This document shows positions 13,694 to 20,940 of a stretch of DNA of 25,788 nucleotides, piece after piece. The notes beneath the pieces are model-generated. The model had not been told where the DNA came from. It did no database searches and was given only the letters and a program-made list of their open reading frames with translations. The DNA lies in the NCBI GenBank assembly GCA_030593225.1, contig JAUVHP010000004.1, positions 1 to 25,788 on the forward strand. The letters are read 5' to 3'. The translations under genes and the position numbers were made by a program. Origin of the DNA: an archaeon (GTDB lineage Archaea > Nanobdellota > Nanobdellia > Pacearchaeales > GW2011-AR1). Within the stretch, counting starts at the first letter, position 1, and the number at the start of each line of letters is the position of its first letter.

Positions 13694-14814
13694 AAATAAA
13701 TCATAATGAACTTTCAGAAATAACAAAAGAATACTACAAAAAGAAAATATCTTTAATGATTTACGGAACTTTTGGAGTAGGAAAATCTCATACTATAAGA
13801 AATGTGTCTGAAGAGATAGCAGAAACAAGAAATAGAAAGTTTGTTGAATGGAATTTAATGAGCAAAGAAGAAAAACGAGATGTTTTTGAAAATCCTGAAA
13901 AATACTTTGTGTTAATTGATGTCCGTCTCTCGGAATACGACTCATCTGACCTGAAAGGGCTTCCTAATTTTAATGGAGATAAAGAAACAATAGAATGGAA
14001 AATTCCACTATTTGCTAAGTTCTTAACTTTGCCTGAAAGTGATGGTATTTTATTCTTCGATGAGATTGGTTTGGCGACTCCGTTGGTTATGGCATCATGT
14101 TATAAAATATTGTATGATAGAGTTATAAATGAAGACAAAATGAGTGAGAATTGGTCGGTTATAGGAGCAACGAACCTTTCATCAGATAGGGCGTATACGC
14201 ACGAAATAGCCCCACCACTTAAAGATAGATGTGGAGAAGTAGAATTGAGTGTCCCAAGTATGGATGATTGGGTTTCTAACTTTGCTATACCAAAAGGAAT
14301 TGATAGTAGAATTATAGGTTTTCTTAATTTTAAACCGAGTGCGTTACAAGTGGTTAAATTTGATGATAATCAAAAGTTTGTGACTCCGAGATCCTGGGAA
14401 AGATTGTCTAAGTTGATAAAGGATGTTAAAGATTGGGATAAATTAGATATTATAAGCAAATCTGCTATGGGTGAAGGAACAGCAATAGAATTTGTATCTT
14501 TCTGTAAAATCCAAGAGAAGATGAAGTTAGAAGATGTTATCAAACATCCTGAAAAGATAGAGAAGATTGATGATGTATCTGTTAAATTTTTCTTAGTTAG
14601 TGCAGTAGCAGAAAAGTATAAAGATAAAAAAGTTGATTTCAAAAAGATAATGGATATAAGTAAGGTTTTTGATAAAATGTCTAACGCAGAATTTGTTGCA
14701 TTGCTTTGGAGGCTATGTAATTCTTATACAATTAAGAATAAGCAATTTAGAAAAGACTTCTTAAGCTCTAAAGATTCGCAATTATTGGAAAGGTATGGTC
14801 GCTTTATAGTATAA
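13687..14814 (+). CDS. MoxR-type AAA+ ATPase
   Basis: A 375-residue ATPase. Walker A is GTFGVGKS (27-34), then SDLKGLP (87-93, typical of the MoxR/CbbQ group), Walker B ILFFDE (121-126), sensor 1 in GATN (about 161-164) and an arginine-finger region PPLKDRC. A helical C-terminal domain follows. MoxR ATPases work with VWA proteins as metal-insertion or remodelling chaperones. Here the partner is the DUF2201-type metallopeptidase/VWA protein at 19904-22441, from which it is separated by about 5 kb that includes two mobile elements. GTG start with a strong Shine-Dalgarno. Confidence 0.92.
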   Translation: MLKINHNELSEITKEYYKKKISLMIYGTFGVGKSHTIRNVSEEIAETRNRKFVEWNLMSKEEKRDVFENPEKYFVLIDVRLSEYDSSDLKGLPNFNGDKETIEWKIPLFAKFLTLPESDGILFFDEIGLATPLVMASCYKILYDRVINEDKMSENWSVIGATNLSSDRAYTHEIAPPLKDRCGEVELSVPSMDDWVSNFAIPKGIDSRIIGFLNFKPSALQVVKFDDNQKFVTPRSWERLSKLIKDVKDWDKLDIISKSAMGEGTAIEFVSFCKIQEKMKLEDVIKHPEKIEKIDDVSVKFFLVSAVAEKYKDKKVDFKKIMDISKVFDKMSNAEFVALLWRLCNSYTIKNKQFRKDFLSSKDSQLLERYGRFIV

Positions 14815-14825
14815 ATAGATACATT

Positions 14826-14833
14826 TTTAAATC
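14826..14833 (+). promoter_or_regulatory. Archaeal TATA box before the LAGLIDADG gene
   Basis: TTTAAATC in a T-rich context, centred about 24 bases before ATG 14853, consistent with a leaderless or nearly leaderless transcript. It lies just after the stop of the MoxR gene. Confidence 0.55.
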
Positions 14834-14852
14834 ATTTTTTTATTATTTATTT

Positions 14853-15707
14853 ATGGTAAATGGAAGAATTTGGACAAAAGAAGAGATTATTTATCTTAAA
14901 TCTCATTATTTCGCTGAGCATTATGAAGATTTATCTAAAAGACTGAATAGAACTCCAGTAGCTGTAAGAATAAAGGCAAAAAAGTTAGGAATTTTAGATA
15001 AATCTAATCCAAAAAGACCAACAGAGAAAACAAAACAGAAATCTAGTGATACTAGAAATAGGTTAATAAGTGAAGGGATTATAAAACCACCAAAAAGTAA
15101 AATATCAGATAATGATATAAATAAAATAAAAGATTTATATGAAAAAGGTATTAAACCTATTAAAATCTTTAAAGAAATAAAATGTGGGTATTCTACAGTG
15201 TCTAAATGTGTTAAATCTATCAAAGATGATAAAAGAAAGAATCAAATGGATGATTTCTATAATAATCTTAAAAAATTAAATAGATACGAAAGAGGTTATA
15301 TAGCAGGAATTATAGATGGAGAAGGTAGTCTTGTTATAAATCTTACAACTCATAGAAAAAAGGGCAAAAAAGAAAGAAGGTATTATGGTGTTTCAATAGT
15401 TATAGGCAATAATGATATAGGGATAATAAATTATATGTATAATAAATTGTGTTTATTTACAAAGAAGAGACATCAACTTAATAAACTTGGTCATGATGAA
15501 TATATTATTAGTATGTATGGTAAAGATATGGTTACGATATTTTTAAAATTCATAATTCCATATATTCAAAGCGATAAAACAAAAAGTAGAGCAAAACTTA
15601 TGCTAAAATTTTGTAAAGTTAAAACAAATGAAGAAAGAGAAGAAATATACAAAAAAATGAGGATATATAAGACTGGTAAGAATATAAAGAATGAAATATT
15701 AGAATGA
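14853..15707 (+). CDS. LAGLIDADG homing endonuclease, free-standing
   Basis: A 284-residue protein. Residues 1-50 are a SANT/Myb-like helix-turn-helix (IWTKEEIIYLKSHYF...LNRTPVAVRIKAKKLGI). Residues 85-125 look like a second HTH (DINKIKDLYEKGIKPIKIFKEI...YSTVSKCVKSI). The single LAGLIDADG motif is GYIAGIIDGEGSL (148-160), with the acidic metal ligand in it; single-motif enzymes act as dimers. It has its own leaderless promoter and sits next to the MoxR gene, not inside it, so its target may be a nearby or allelic site. Confidence 0.88.
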   Translation: MVNGRIWTKEEIIYLKSHYFAEHYEDLSKRLNRTPVAVRIKAKKLGILDKSNPKRPTEKTKQKSSDTRNRLISEGIIKPPKSKISDNDINKIKDLYEKGIKPIKIFKEIKCGYSTVSKCVKSIKDDKRKNQMDDFYNNLKKLNRYERGYIAGIIDGEGSLVINLTTHRKKGKKERRYYGVSIVIGNNDIGIINYMYNKLCLFTKKRHQLNKLGHDEYIISMYGKDMVTIFLKFIIPYIQSDKTKSRAKLMLKFCKVKTNEEREEIYKKMRIYKTGKNIKNEILE

Positions 15708-15952
15708 AAATCAAAAATATTGATGATATTGAAAGAGAGGCAAAAGAAGAGAAAGAAAAGGAATTCAAGGAAAAGATTGTAAAAGATGCTAAGGAAGTAT
15801 GGGAAGGTGTTTTCGGCAAAGAAGAACCTAAAGTAAAGAAATTTTCATTTTTTAAATTATTATGGGTTTTCTTCCTACTTCTTTTTTTGATAACAGCAAT
15901 TTTGGGATGCGTCTTTTTAATTAAATTTTTTGTTAAAGACATATTCTTTTAA
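15704..15952 (+). CDS. Small tail-anchored membrane protein
   Basis: An 82-residue protein that starts in an ATGA overlap. Residues 1-45 are highly charged (DDIEREAKEEKEKEFKEKI), and residues 50-76 form a long hydrophobic helix (LLWVFFLLLFLITAILGCVFLI). It is probably anchored by its C-terminus with the charged helix in the cytosol. No family recognised. Confidence 0.6.
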   Translation: MKIKNIDDIEREAKEEKEKEFKEKIVKDAKEVWEGVFGKEEPKVKKFSFFKLLWVFFLLLFLITAILGCVFLIKFFVKDIFF

Positions 15953-15954
15953 TT

Positions 15955-16278
15955 ATGGAATTCATTATAGATTTAAATGAATTAGAGATTGGTGATTGGA
16001 TTAAAGTCTATCCAAAAGACCCAAGTCAGAAATATTTCAAAATAGGTGAAATAACTCATAAGTGGGATGAGAATGATAAACCTCGTTTCCAGTTGGATAT
16101 AAAAGATACTAATCTTCCACATACTACTAAACAATTAATAGATAGATTGTGGCAGAAAGTTGATGATAGACTTAAAGATACAAAGAAGATTAGGAATTTT
16201 AAAAAAGATAGAGTTTATATATTAAACGAAAAAGAAAAAGATATGATAATTAAAAAGCAAATTTTAGAAAGATTATGA
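15955..16278 (+). CDS. Unknown 107-residue protein ending in ILERL
   Basis: Beta-rich start with a possible SH3-like or KOW-like fold (ELEIGDWIKVYPKDPSQKYF), a basic middle and a helical end DMIIKKQILERL, the recurrent terminal peptide. It is two bases from the membrane protein and overlaps the next gene as ATGA. Function unknown. Confidence 0.6.
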   Translation: MEFIIDLNELEIGDWIKVYPKDPSQKYFKIGEITHKWDENDKPRFQLDIKDTNLPHTTKQLIDRLWQKVDDRLKDTKKIRNFKKDRVYILNEKEKDMIIKKQILERL

Positions 16279-17555
16279 TAAAATATAAAGAATTTAGAAC
16301 TTTGCAAGAAGCAGAATTTGAACTTTTAGAAGAATTAGATGGTGTAAAATCTATAATTAATATAGCAGAAAGAAACTCAGAAAGATTAAAAAAGATATTT
16401 GAAAGTCAATTTATATTAATAGAAATAATTAAAACAGGAGATATAAATATCCTCGCAAAAAAGTTATTAGATTCATATGGTACAATAGATAGTTATATTA
16501 CATTTCAAAATGAATCAAACCTGAATATTAATGTGGGAGAGATATTTATCCTTTTTATTGATAGATATGGTGATGATATAGAAAAGATTTTGAAAATTCA
16601 AAAAGATGTATTAGAAGATGCTTTTTTAGAAGATATGTCTAAAAAAAGTGTTTCAATTAATAAAAAAAATTTAAATAAATTTACTATAACAAAGGATAAA
16701 ATAAAAAATCTTGTAAATGTACCATATTCAAAAAGAAAAAATCTTGAAAAAGAGGAAGAAAAGGAAGAATCAGATAGAAAAACATCAAAGGAAAAAGAAA
16801 CAAAAAAAAGAAAGATTGAATTTGAAAATAATTGTGTGGGTAAATTCGGAGAATTAGAAATTAATAAAAATAAAATAATAAGACTCGCACAAGAATATAT
16901 TTTAAAAAAGAATATCAATAAAGTTTTTGATTTTGATTATTTAGATATAAGGAGTCGTGGTAGTTATGGCAATAACCTTACATCAATAAAAAATAAACTT
17001 ATAGAAAAAAGAGAAAATTACACAAAAAGAGATATGCTCGGTTCAAAAAAATGGGTAAAAACTTATAATATAGAATTTGAAAAAGAAAAAGACATAAAGA
17101 AAAAACAAATATTAAGAAAATTTGATGAAAAGAGAGGATATAAAGGTTGGATTAAGGTAAATGGAATTAAAGTTAGTGAAAATAAATTAAATAAGGTTCT
17201 TGATAGTATAACGGAAAAAACTACAAAAGAACAAATAGAATATATAAACAAATATTCTGGAATGAAAGTTGAAGCCATAACATTAAAAAGTATAAATACA
17301 GAAAACAATACAAATATAGAAATAAATATATCTCCAATAAAACAAGACAAATTTATAATTGATTTTTTATCAAATAAAAAAGAAGTTGATTGGGATTTTA
17401 TAAAAAAGTATTTCTTTTTTGGTGGTGGAAGTAGAAGAATGAGTAGCTATATGAGAATAAAAAGTTTATTAGAATTTGTTGGAGAATTAGGATTAACAAA
17501 AGCAGACTTATTTACTCATTTAAAAAGAGAAAGGATGCTTAAAAAATTAAAATAA
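16275..17555 (+). CDS. Unknown 426-residue protein
   Basis: A large soluble protein. Residues 1-130 are helical and acidic. Residues 150-190 are a low-complexity Lys/Glu linker (LEKEEEKEESDRKTSKEKE). The C-terminal half is basic and includes FGELEINKNKIIRLAQEYI and KYFFFGGGSRRMSSYMRIKSL; the end RERMLKKLK fits the recurrent tail. The linker between an acidic and a basic domain suggests a DNA-binding protein, which is inferred only. No family recognised. Confidence 0.65.
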   Translation: MIKYKEFRTLQEAEFELLEELDGVKSIINIAERNSERLKKIFESQFILIEIIKTGDINILAKKLLDSYGTIDSYITFQNESNLNINVGEIFILFIDRYGDDIEKILKIQKDVLEDAFLEDMSKKSVSINKKNLNKFTITKDKIKNLVNVPYSKRKNLEKEEEKEESDRKTSKEKETKKRKIEFENNCVGKFGELEINKNKIIRLAQEYILKKNINKVFDFDYLDIRSRGSYGNNLTSIKNKLIEKRENYTKRDMLGSKKWVKTYNIEFEKEKDIKKKQILRKFDEKRGYKGWIKVNGIKVSENKLNKVLDSITEKTTKEQIEYINKYSGMKVEAITLKSINTENNTNIEINISPIKQDKFIIDFLSNKKEVDWDFIKKYFFFGGGSRRMSSYMRIKSLLEFVGELGLTKADLFTHLKRERMLKKLK

Positions 17556-17633
17556 ATGGAAATAGAATTAGCAAATGAGCGGGAAACCCCACATCCATTT
17601 ATAGGTGGGATGAGAGCTAACCAAAAGTTTTAA
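17556..17633 (+). pseudogene. Truncated gene start before the TnpB element
   Basis: ATG 17556 follows the preceding TAA directly and opens MEIELANERETPHPF..., which stops after 25 codons inside a hairpin and TATA region. The first eight codons look like the usual start of a resident gene; the rest coincides with the presumed left end of the mobile element, so an interrupted gene is the simplest reading. Confidence 0.35.
17585..17612. repeat. Hairpin resembling an IS200/IS605 end
   Basis: CCCAC (17588-17592) pairs with GTGGG (17605-17609). The surrounding GAAACCCC...GGTGGGATGAG is similar in layout to the right end after tnpB (GAAGCCC...GGGAGTATG). It could be the left end of this element or a remnant of another. 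Confidence 0.4.
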
Positions 17634-17636
17634 ATA
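17629..17636 (+). promoter_or_regulatory. Archaeal TATA box (TTTAAATA), leaderless
   Basis: TTTAAATA preceded by ACCAAAAG (BRE-like). Its centre is about 26 bases before ATG 17659, as for the box at 7243. It would drive the zinc-ribbon, unknown and tnpB genes as one mRNA. Confidence 0.7.
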
Positions 17637-17658
17637 CTATTATAGGTAATATATTAAT

Positions 17659-17805
17659 ATGGGTGAAATAAAATTAACAGGAAAGATAAGAATATTGAAT
17701 TGTAATAGGTGTAAACACGAATGGGCTACAAGAAATAAAAAAGACCCAAAGTATTGTCCTAAATGTAAATCGCCATATTGGAACAAACCGAGGATAAGAA
17801 AATGA
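17659..17805 (+). CDS. Zinc-ribbon protein, first gene of the tnpB operon
   Basis: A 48-residue protein: CNRCKHEW (residues 15-18) and CPKCKSPYW (33-36) form a rubredoxin-like zinc ribbon. The C-terminus is basic (WNKPRIRK). The pattern 'C..C.heW..r....p..CP.Ck.pyWnkpR' is common in small archaeal ribbons. It is leaderless under the TATA box at 17629 and its stop overlaps the next start as ATGA, so it is translationally tied to the genes leading to tnpB. Confidence 0.7.
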   Translation: MGEIKLTGKIRILNCNRCKHEWATRNKKDPKYCPKCKSPYWNKPRIRK

Positions 17806-18410
17806 AAGAAAAAGAATATTATTCAAAAACAACACTTATAAAATATAGAAGTTGGACTGAAAAGGCAATCAAATTATTTTTGGGAAAACACGATAAAGAA
17901 GGTAAAAATCCTTATTATGCTTCAGCATCACCGACAAAACTATTTTTAATTAAAAGAGTAGAAAAAAAGGAAAAAACTAAAGATTTTAAGGATTTTAAAA
18001 ATAAAAATGAGAATAAAAAGAAAGGTTCAGAAAAAGCAGTTAAAACAAAAAAGAAAAAGATAATTAATTTTATTGATAATCTCAATATTCAAGTTAAAAA
18101 AGAAGATTTTAAAATTGTAAAACAAGGAGCAATAGAGTCTTATAATAAATTCAAAGAAGATATATCTTTTGAAATTGGATTTGATTTTCAAAAGGCAACA
18201 TTGAATAGTGACAAACAATTTCTTAATAGAATTATTGTTAATTATTTGAGGCATAATTTATCTGAATATGATTATAGATTACAAGAAATCTTTGGTAAGG
18301 TTGGAAAACAAGAAGCATATAAACTTCTTAATAAAAAAATTTATGATAAAATATCAGAAGTTTATCCTCAATTAAAACAGGAATGTTTAAATCAATTATC
18401 CAAAAAATGA
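17802..18410 (+). CDS. Unknown protein with KYRSWTEKAI domain, coupled to tnpB
   Basis: Start at ATG 17802 in the ATGA overlap. The 202-residue product begins with YSKTTLIKYRSWTEKAIKLF, then LGKHD, NPYYASASPTKLFLIKRVEKKE. This 'R-x-W-T-x2-x-I-x2-F-L-G...NP.Y..A.P..L..I.RV' layout resembles a small domain that recurs in archaeal and phage proteins, probably DNA-binding. A Lys-rich linker (about 70-95) and a helical C-terminal domain follow. Its stop overlaps the tnpB start (ATGA), so it may work with TnpB or its RNA; this is inferred. Confidence 0.6.
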   Translation: MKEKEYYSKTTLIKYRSWTEKAIKLFLGKHDKEGKNPYYASASPTKLFLIKRVEKKEKTKDFKDFKNKNENKKKGSEKAVKTKKKKIINFIDNLNIQVKKEDFKIVKQGAIESYNKFKEDISFEIGFDFQKATLNSDKQFLNRIIVNYLRHNLSEYDYRLQEIFGKVGKQEAYKLLNKKIYDKISEVYPQLKQECLNQLSKK

Positions 18411-19615
18411 AACAAACAATAATTTACAAACTTAATCCAACAAAAGAGCAGGAAAATCATTTACATAATCTTTGTTCTATTGCTACAAAATTATATAATA
18501 CAGACAATTATCAGCGAAGAGAAGTTTGGGATAAAACAGGAAAGATTCTTGGATGGTATGATGCAAGAAAACCATTAAAAGACAATATATGGAGGTTATT
18601 ATTACATTCTCAAACCGCAGATGAAATAATACATGACTTATCTAACAATTATAAATCTTGGTTTAAGTTAAGAAAAAAAGACAATAAAGCAAATCCTCCG
18701 ATGTTCAGAAAAAAAGAAAGGTTAAGTCCAATAACATTTAATCAAGGGTTTAGAATCATAAAAAATAAAATAAAACTATCTGTTTCAAAAAAATATAAAC
18801 AAGAAAAAGGAATAAAATCTATTGAAATGGAATTTGATTTATGGAAAGAAAATAAAGGAACAGCGAAAATGTGTCAGATTGTTTTCAAGAAAGGAGAATG
18901 GTTCGCCCATATTGTTTATGAAATTACAGAACCAAAAATAAATTTAAACAATAAAGTTATGGCGATTGATATTGGAGTAATAAATACTGCTGTAACGAGA
19001 GATAATCAAGGAAATTCAACAATCTATAAAGGTGGTGGATTGTTATCTGTTCAAAGATATTATAATAAAACTATTGGGAAATTCACATCAAAATTAACAA
19101 AACAATTTCCTAAAAGACATTCAAGTAAGACATTAAGAAAACTAAATAAAAAAAGAAATAATCAAATGAATCAGATGATTCACACAATCAGTAAAAAAAT
19201 AGTTAATGAAGCAAAAGAAAATAATGTTAAAACTATTGTTATCGGCGATATAACGGATATAAGAAAAGGAAAACATTGGAATAAAAAAGCATCACAGAAA
19301 CTTCATTCATGGTCATTCTCAAAACTTACACAACAGATAGAATATAAATCTGTTTTATCTGGCATACGGTTTGTTCGTGTAAGTGAAAGAAATACAAGTA
19401 AAACCTGTTCTTGTTGTGGGACTATAAGAAAAAATAACAGGATTAAAAGAGGTTTGTATAAATGCAAAATCTGTGGGAAAACTCAAAATGCAGATGTTAA
19501 TGGAGCAACAAATATACTAAAAAAGTATCTCCGACTCTTCAATCCTGAAGATAGGAGTAGTGGTTGTGTGACTCAGCCAAAGGTATCTATGATAAAAAAT
19601 GTTTTGTCAAGATAA
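18407..19615 (+). CDS. tnpB: TnpB, RNA-guided nuclease of IS200/IS605 type
   Basis: A 402-residue TnpB (start at ATG 18407, in ATGA overlap). RuvC-I is MAIDIGV with Asp188; RuvC-II is IVIGDITDI, where the usual Glu is Gly280 followed by Asp281; the zinc finger is CSCC...CKIC (Cys334, 337, 353, 356); RuvC-III is NADVNGATNI with Asp363. TnpB uses an RNA from the element's right end to cut DNA that lacks the element. The Gly-Asp form of RuvC-II is, as I recall, found in a branch of archaeal TnpB; whether it cuts DNA is not settled by sequence. Full length, with no frameshift. Confidence 0.92.
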   Translation: MKQTIIYKLNPTKEQENHLHNLCSIATKLYNTDNYQRREVWDKTGKILGWYDARKPLKDNIWRLLLHSQTADEIIHDLSNNYKSWFKLRKKDNKANPPMFRKKERLSPITFNQGFRIIKNKIKLSVSKKYKQEKGIKSIEMEFDLWKENKGTAKMCQIVFKKGEWFAHIVYEITEPKINLNNKVMAIDIGVINTAVTRDNQGNSTIYKGGGLLSVQRYYNKTIGKFTSKLTKQFPKRHSSKTLRKLNKKRNNQMNQMIHTISKKIVNEAKENNVKTIVIGDITDIRKGKHWNKKASQKLHSWSFSKLTQQIEYKSVLSGIRFVRVSERNTSKTCSCCGTIRKNNRIKRGLYKCKICGKTQNADVNGATNILKKYLRLFNPEDRSSGCVTQPKVSMIKNVLSR

Positions 19616-19631
19616 TGCCTATAAACAGAAG

Positions 19632-19672
19632 CCCATGCTTTTAAGCATGGGAGTATGTCACCACATTTGTGG
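19632..19672 (+). ncRNA. Right-end hairpin, putative omega RNA 3' part
   Basis: CCCATGCTT (19632-19640) and AAGCATGGG (19643-19651) form a strong stem 17 bases after the tnpB stop, in a GAAGCCC...GGGAGTATGTCAC context typical of IS200/IS605 right ends and the 3' end of omega RNAs. A second small palindrome (CCACA-TT-TGTGG, 19661-19672) follows and may be flanking DNA. The guide would be the bases just after the right end. Confidence 0.65.
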
Positions 19673-19699
19673 CAATAATTTTAGGAGAATTAAAATAAT

Positions 19700-19902
19700 A
19701 TGGAAGCTAAAGAAAAATACAAGAGAAAATTGATAAGATAAATGTCCAGATAGAAGATTTAAAATACTATAAAAATAGAATAAAAGAATTAACAGAAACC
19801 AAAGTATCTATTAATGATTTTATGAAATTTGATGAATTAAGAAACGAATTAAATAAAATGACAAAAAAACAAAATAAACAAATAATATTGGGAGAATTAT
19901 AA
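19700..19902 (+). pseudogene. Coiled-coil gene with apparent one-base frameshift
   Basis: AGGAG at 19683 precedes ATG 19700, which reads MEAKEKYKRKLIR and stops. If one A is added to the A-run at 19713-19717, the frame becomes MEAKEKIQEKIDKINVQIE and so on to TAA 19900, a continuous coiled-coil protein of about 67 residues (DLKYYKNRIKELTETK, DELRNELNKMTKKQNK). The stop stands one base before the next start, as in functional junctions here. Causes could be mutation, a sequencing slip in a homopolymer, or programmed slippage. Family not recognised. Confidence 0.5.
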
Positions 19903-19903
19903 A

Positions 19904-20938
19904 ATGGGATTAACAATACAAGAAAAAATTTCTCGTGCAAAAATCCAAATTCAGAATAAGAATAGTTTCTTTGCATATCTATCCTTATACCTGAAGTTTC
20001 AAGAAATAAAGAAGGGTATAATGCCTGCTGATACTATGGGAATAGATTGCAACGGGAATATATCTTATGTGAAAGAATATATTGAAGAAATAACTAAAAA
20101 TGGAGATACTGAGCAGCTTGAAGGATTAATTGCTCATGAAATTTGCCATTTGGTTTTCCTTACAGAACTCAGAGAAGAAAATAGAGATAGAACTGGGTGG
20201 AATTTTTCGTCTGACCTTGCAATTAATACTCTACTTAAAAATAATGGATTTAAACTTCCAGAAGGAGGGATGATACCAGACCATTACGATAAATTCAAAA
20301 TTGGGAAAAAAGAAATTAAGGATGTAAGTAAACTTACAGCAGAAGAAATTTATGATATGATACCCCAAATTACTTCTAAAAATTGTAAATATGTTATTGC
20401 ATCTGGCAGTGATAAAGGAACAGAACTTGGTAAAATAATTGATAATCATATTAAAGGAAAAAATGGAAAACCATTAACTAAGAAAGAAAAAGAAACCTTA
20501 ATAAGAGATTGGAGTAATAAGATTCAAGAAGCACTAACAATCAGTAAAATGAAAGGAGACACCCCAAATGGTTTAGAACAATTAATGGGTAAATTACATG
20601 AAGAAAAAGTAGACTGGAGGACAATGTTAATGAGATATATACAGAACAGCCTTCCAAGTGATTTTTGTTTAGACAAAGATACACTAATAAATACTCCAAA
20701 AGGAAAAGTAAAAATAAAAGATTTAAAAATTGGTGATGAAGTTCTTGGATATAAAGATGGGAAAATTGTTCCAAACAGAATATTAAATAAATTTGATAGC
20801 CAAATAAAAAAGAAATATATAATTTATACAAAATCTGGGAAAAGAATTATTTGTTCGCAAAACCATAAATTTCTTACAGTTAAAGGCTATGTAAAAGCAA
20901 AAGATTTAAGTATTGGAAAGGTATTATTAACCATATAA
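19904..20938 (+). CDS. DUF2201-type metallopeptidase half with N-intein
   Basis: 344 residues. Residues 1-254 are the N-terminal half of the DUF2201 putative metallopeptidase/VWA family: AHEICH (77-82) is the HExxH zinc motif, followed by RTGWNFSSDLAIN and KVDWRTMLMRYIQN. From Cys255 to 344 the protein is an N-terminal intein half: CLDKDTLINTPKGKVKIKD (block A), GDEVLGYKDGKIV, and block B as GKRIICSQNHKFLT with the conserved His. The gene ends there with TAA. The rest of the intein and protein is at 21839-22441. The N-extein supplies the likely zinc site. Confidence 0.9.
   Translation: MGLTIQEKISRAKIQIQNKNSFFAYLSLYLKFQEIKKGIMPADTMGIDCNGNISYVKEYIEEITKNGDTEQLEGLIAHEICHLVFLTELREENRDRTGWNFSSDLAINTLLKNNGFKLPEGGMIPDHYDKFKIGKKEIKDVSKLTAEEIYDMIPQITSKNCKYVIASGSDKGTELGKIIDNHIKGKNGKPLTKKEKETLIRDWSNKIQEALTISKMKGDTPNGLEQLMGKLHEEKVDWRTMLMRYIQNSLPSDFCLDKDTLINTPKGKVKIKDLKIGDEVLGYKDGKIVPNRILNKFDSQIKKKYIIYTKSGKRIICSQNHKFLTVKGYVKAKDLSIGKVLLTI
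20666..20935 (+). other. N-terminal half of a split intein
   Basis: Codons 255-344 of the gene above. Starts with the nucleophile Cys1 right after extein ...SLPSDF and contains blocks A and B. About 90 residues is the normal size for the N-part of a mini-intein split at the usual endonuclease insertion site, and no endonuclease motifs are fused to it. Confidence 0.9.
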
Positions 20939-20940
20939 GA

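Larger units (their letters stand above)
17580..19672 (+). mobile_element. Candidate IS200/IS605-type element with two extra genes and tnpB
   Basis: Proposed span from a hairpin-bearing left end (17585-17612) through a leaderless promoter, a zinc-ribbon gene, a gene of unknown function and tnpB to a right-end hairpin (19632-19651). No tnpA (Tyr transposase) is present, so it would be an IS1341-like, tnpB-only form that needs a transposase in trans. The right end is well supported by position and shape; the left boundary is uncertain. Confidence 0.45.

Noticed and set aside
14853..15707. LAGLIDADG gene as an intein or intron within the MoxR gene
   Set aside because: The MoxR protein is complete before it and ends in a normal stop; no splicing blocks or split exons were seen.
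17585..17612. Intrinsic terminator of the upstream operon
   Set aside because: The stem is weak and not followed by a T-run; similarity to the IS end is the better explanation, though not certain.
19661..19672. CCACATTTGTGG palindrome as an independent regulatory site
   Set aside because: It is short and directly behind the IS right end; I see no second copy, so it is only noted with the right-end feature.
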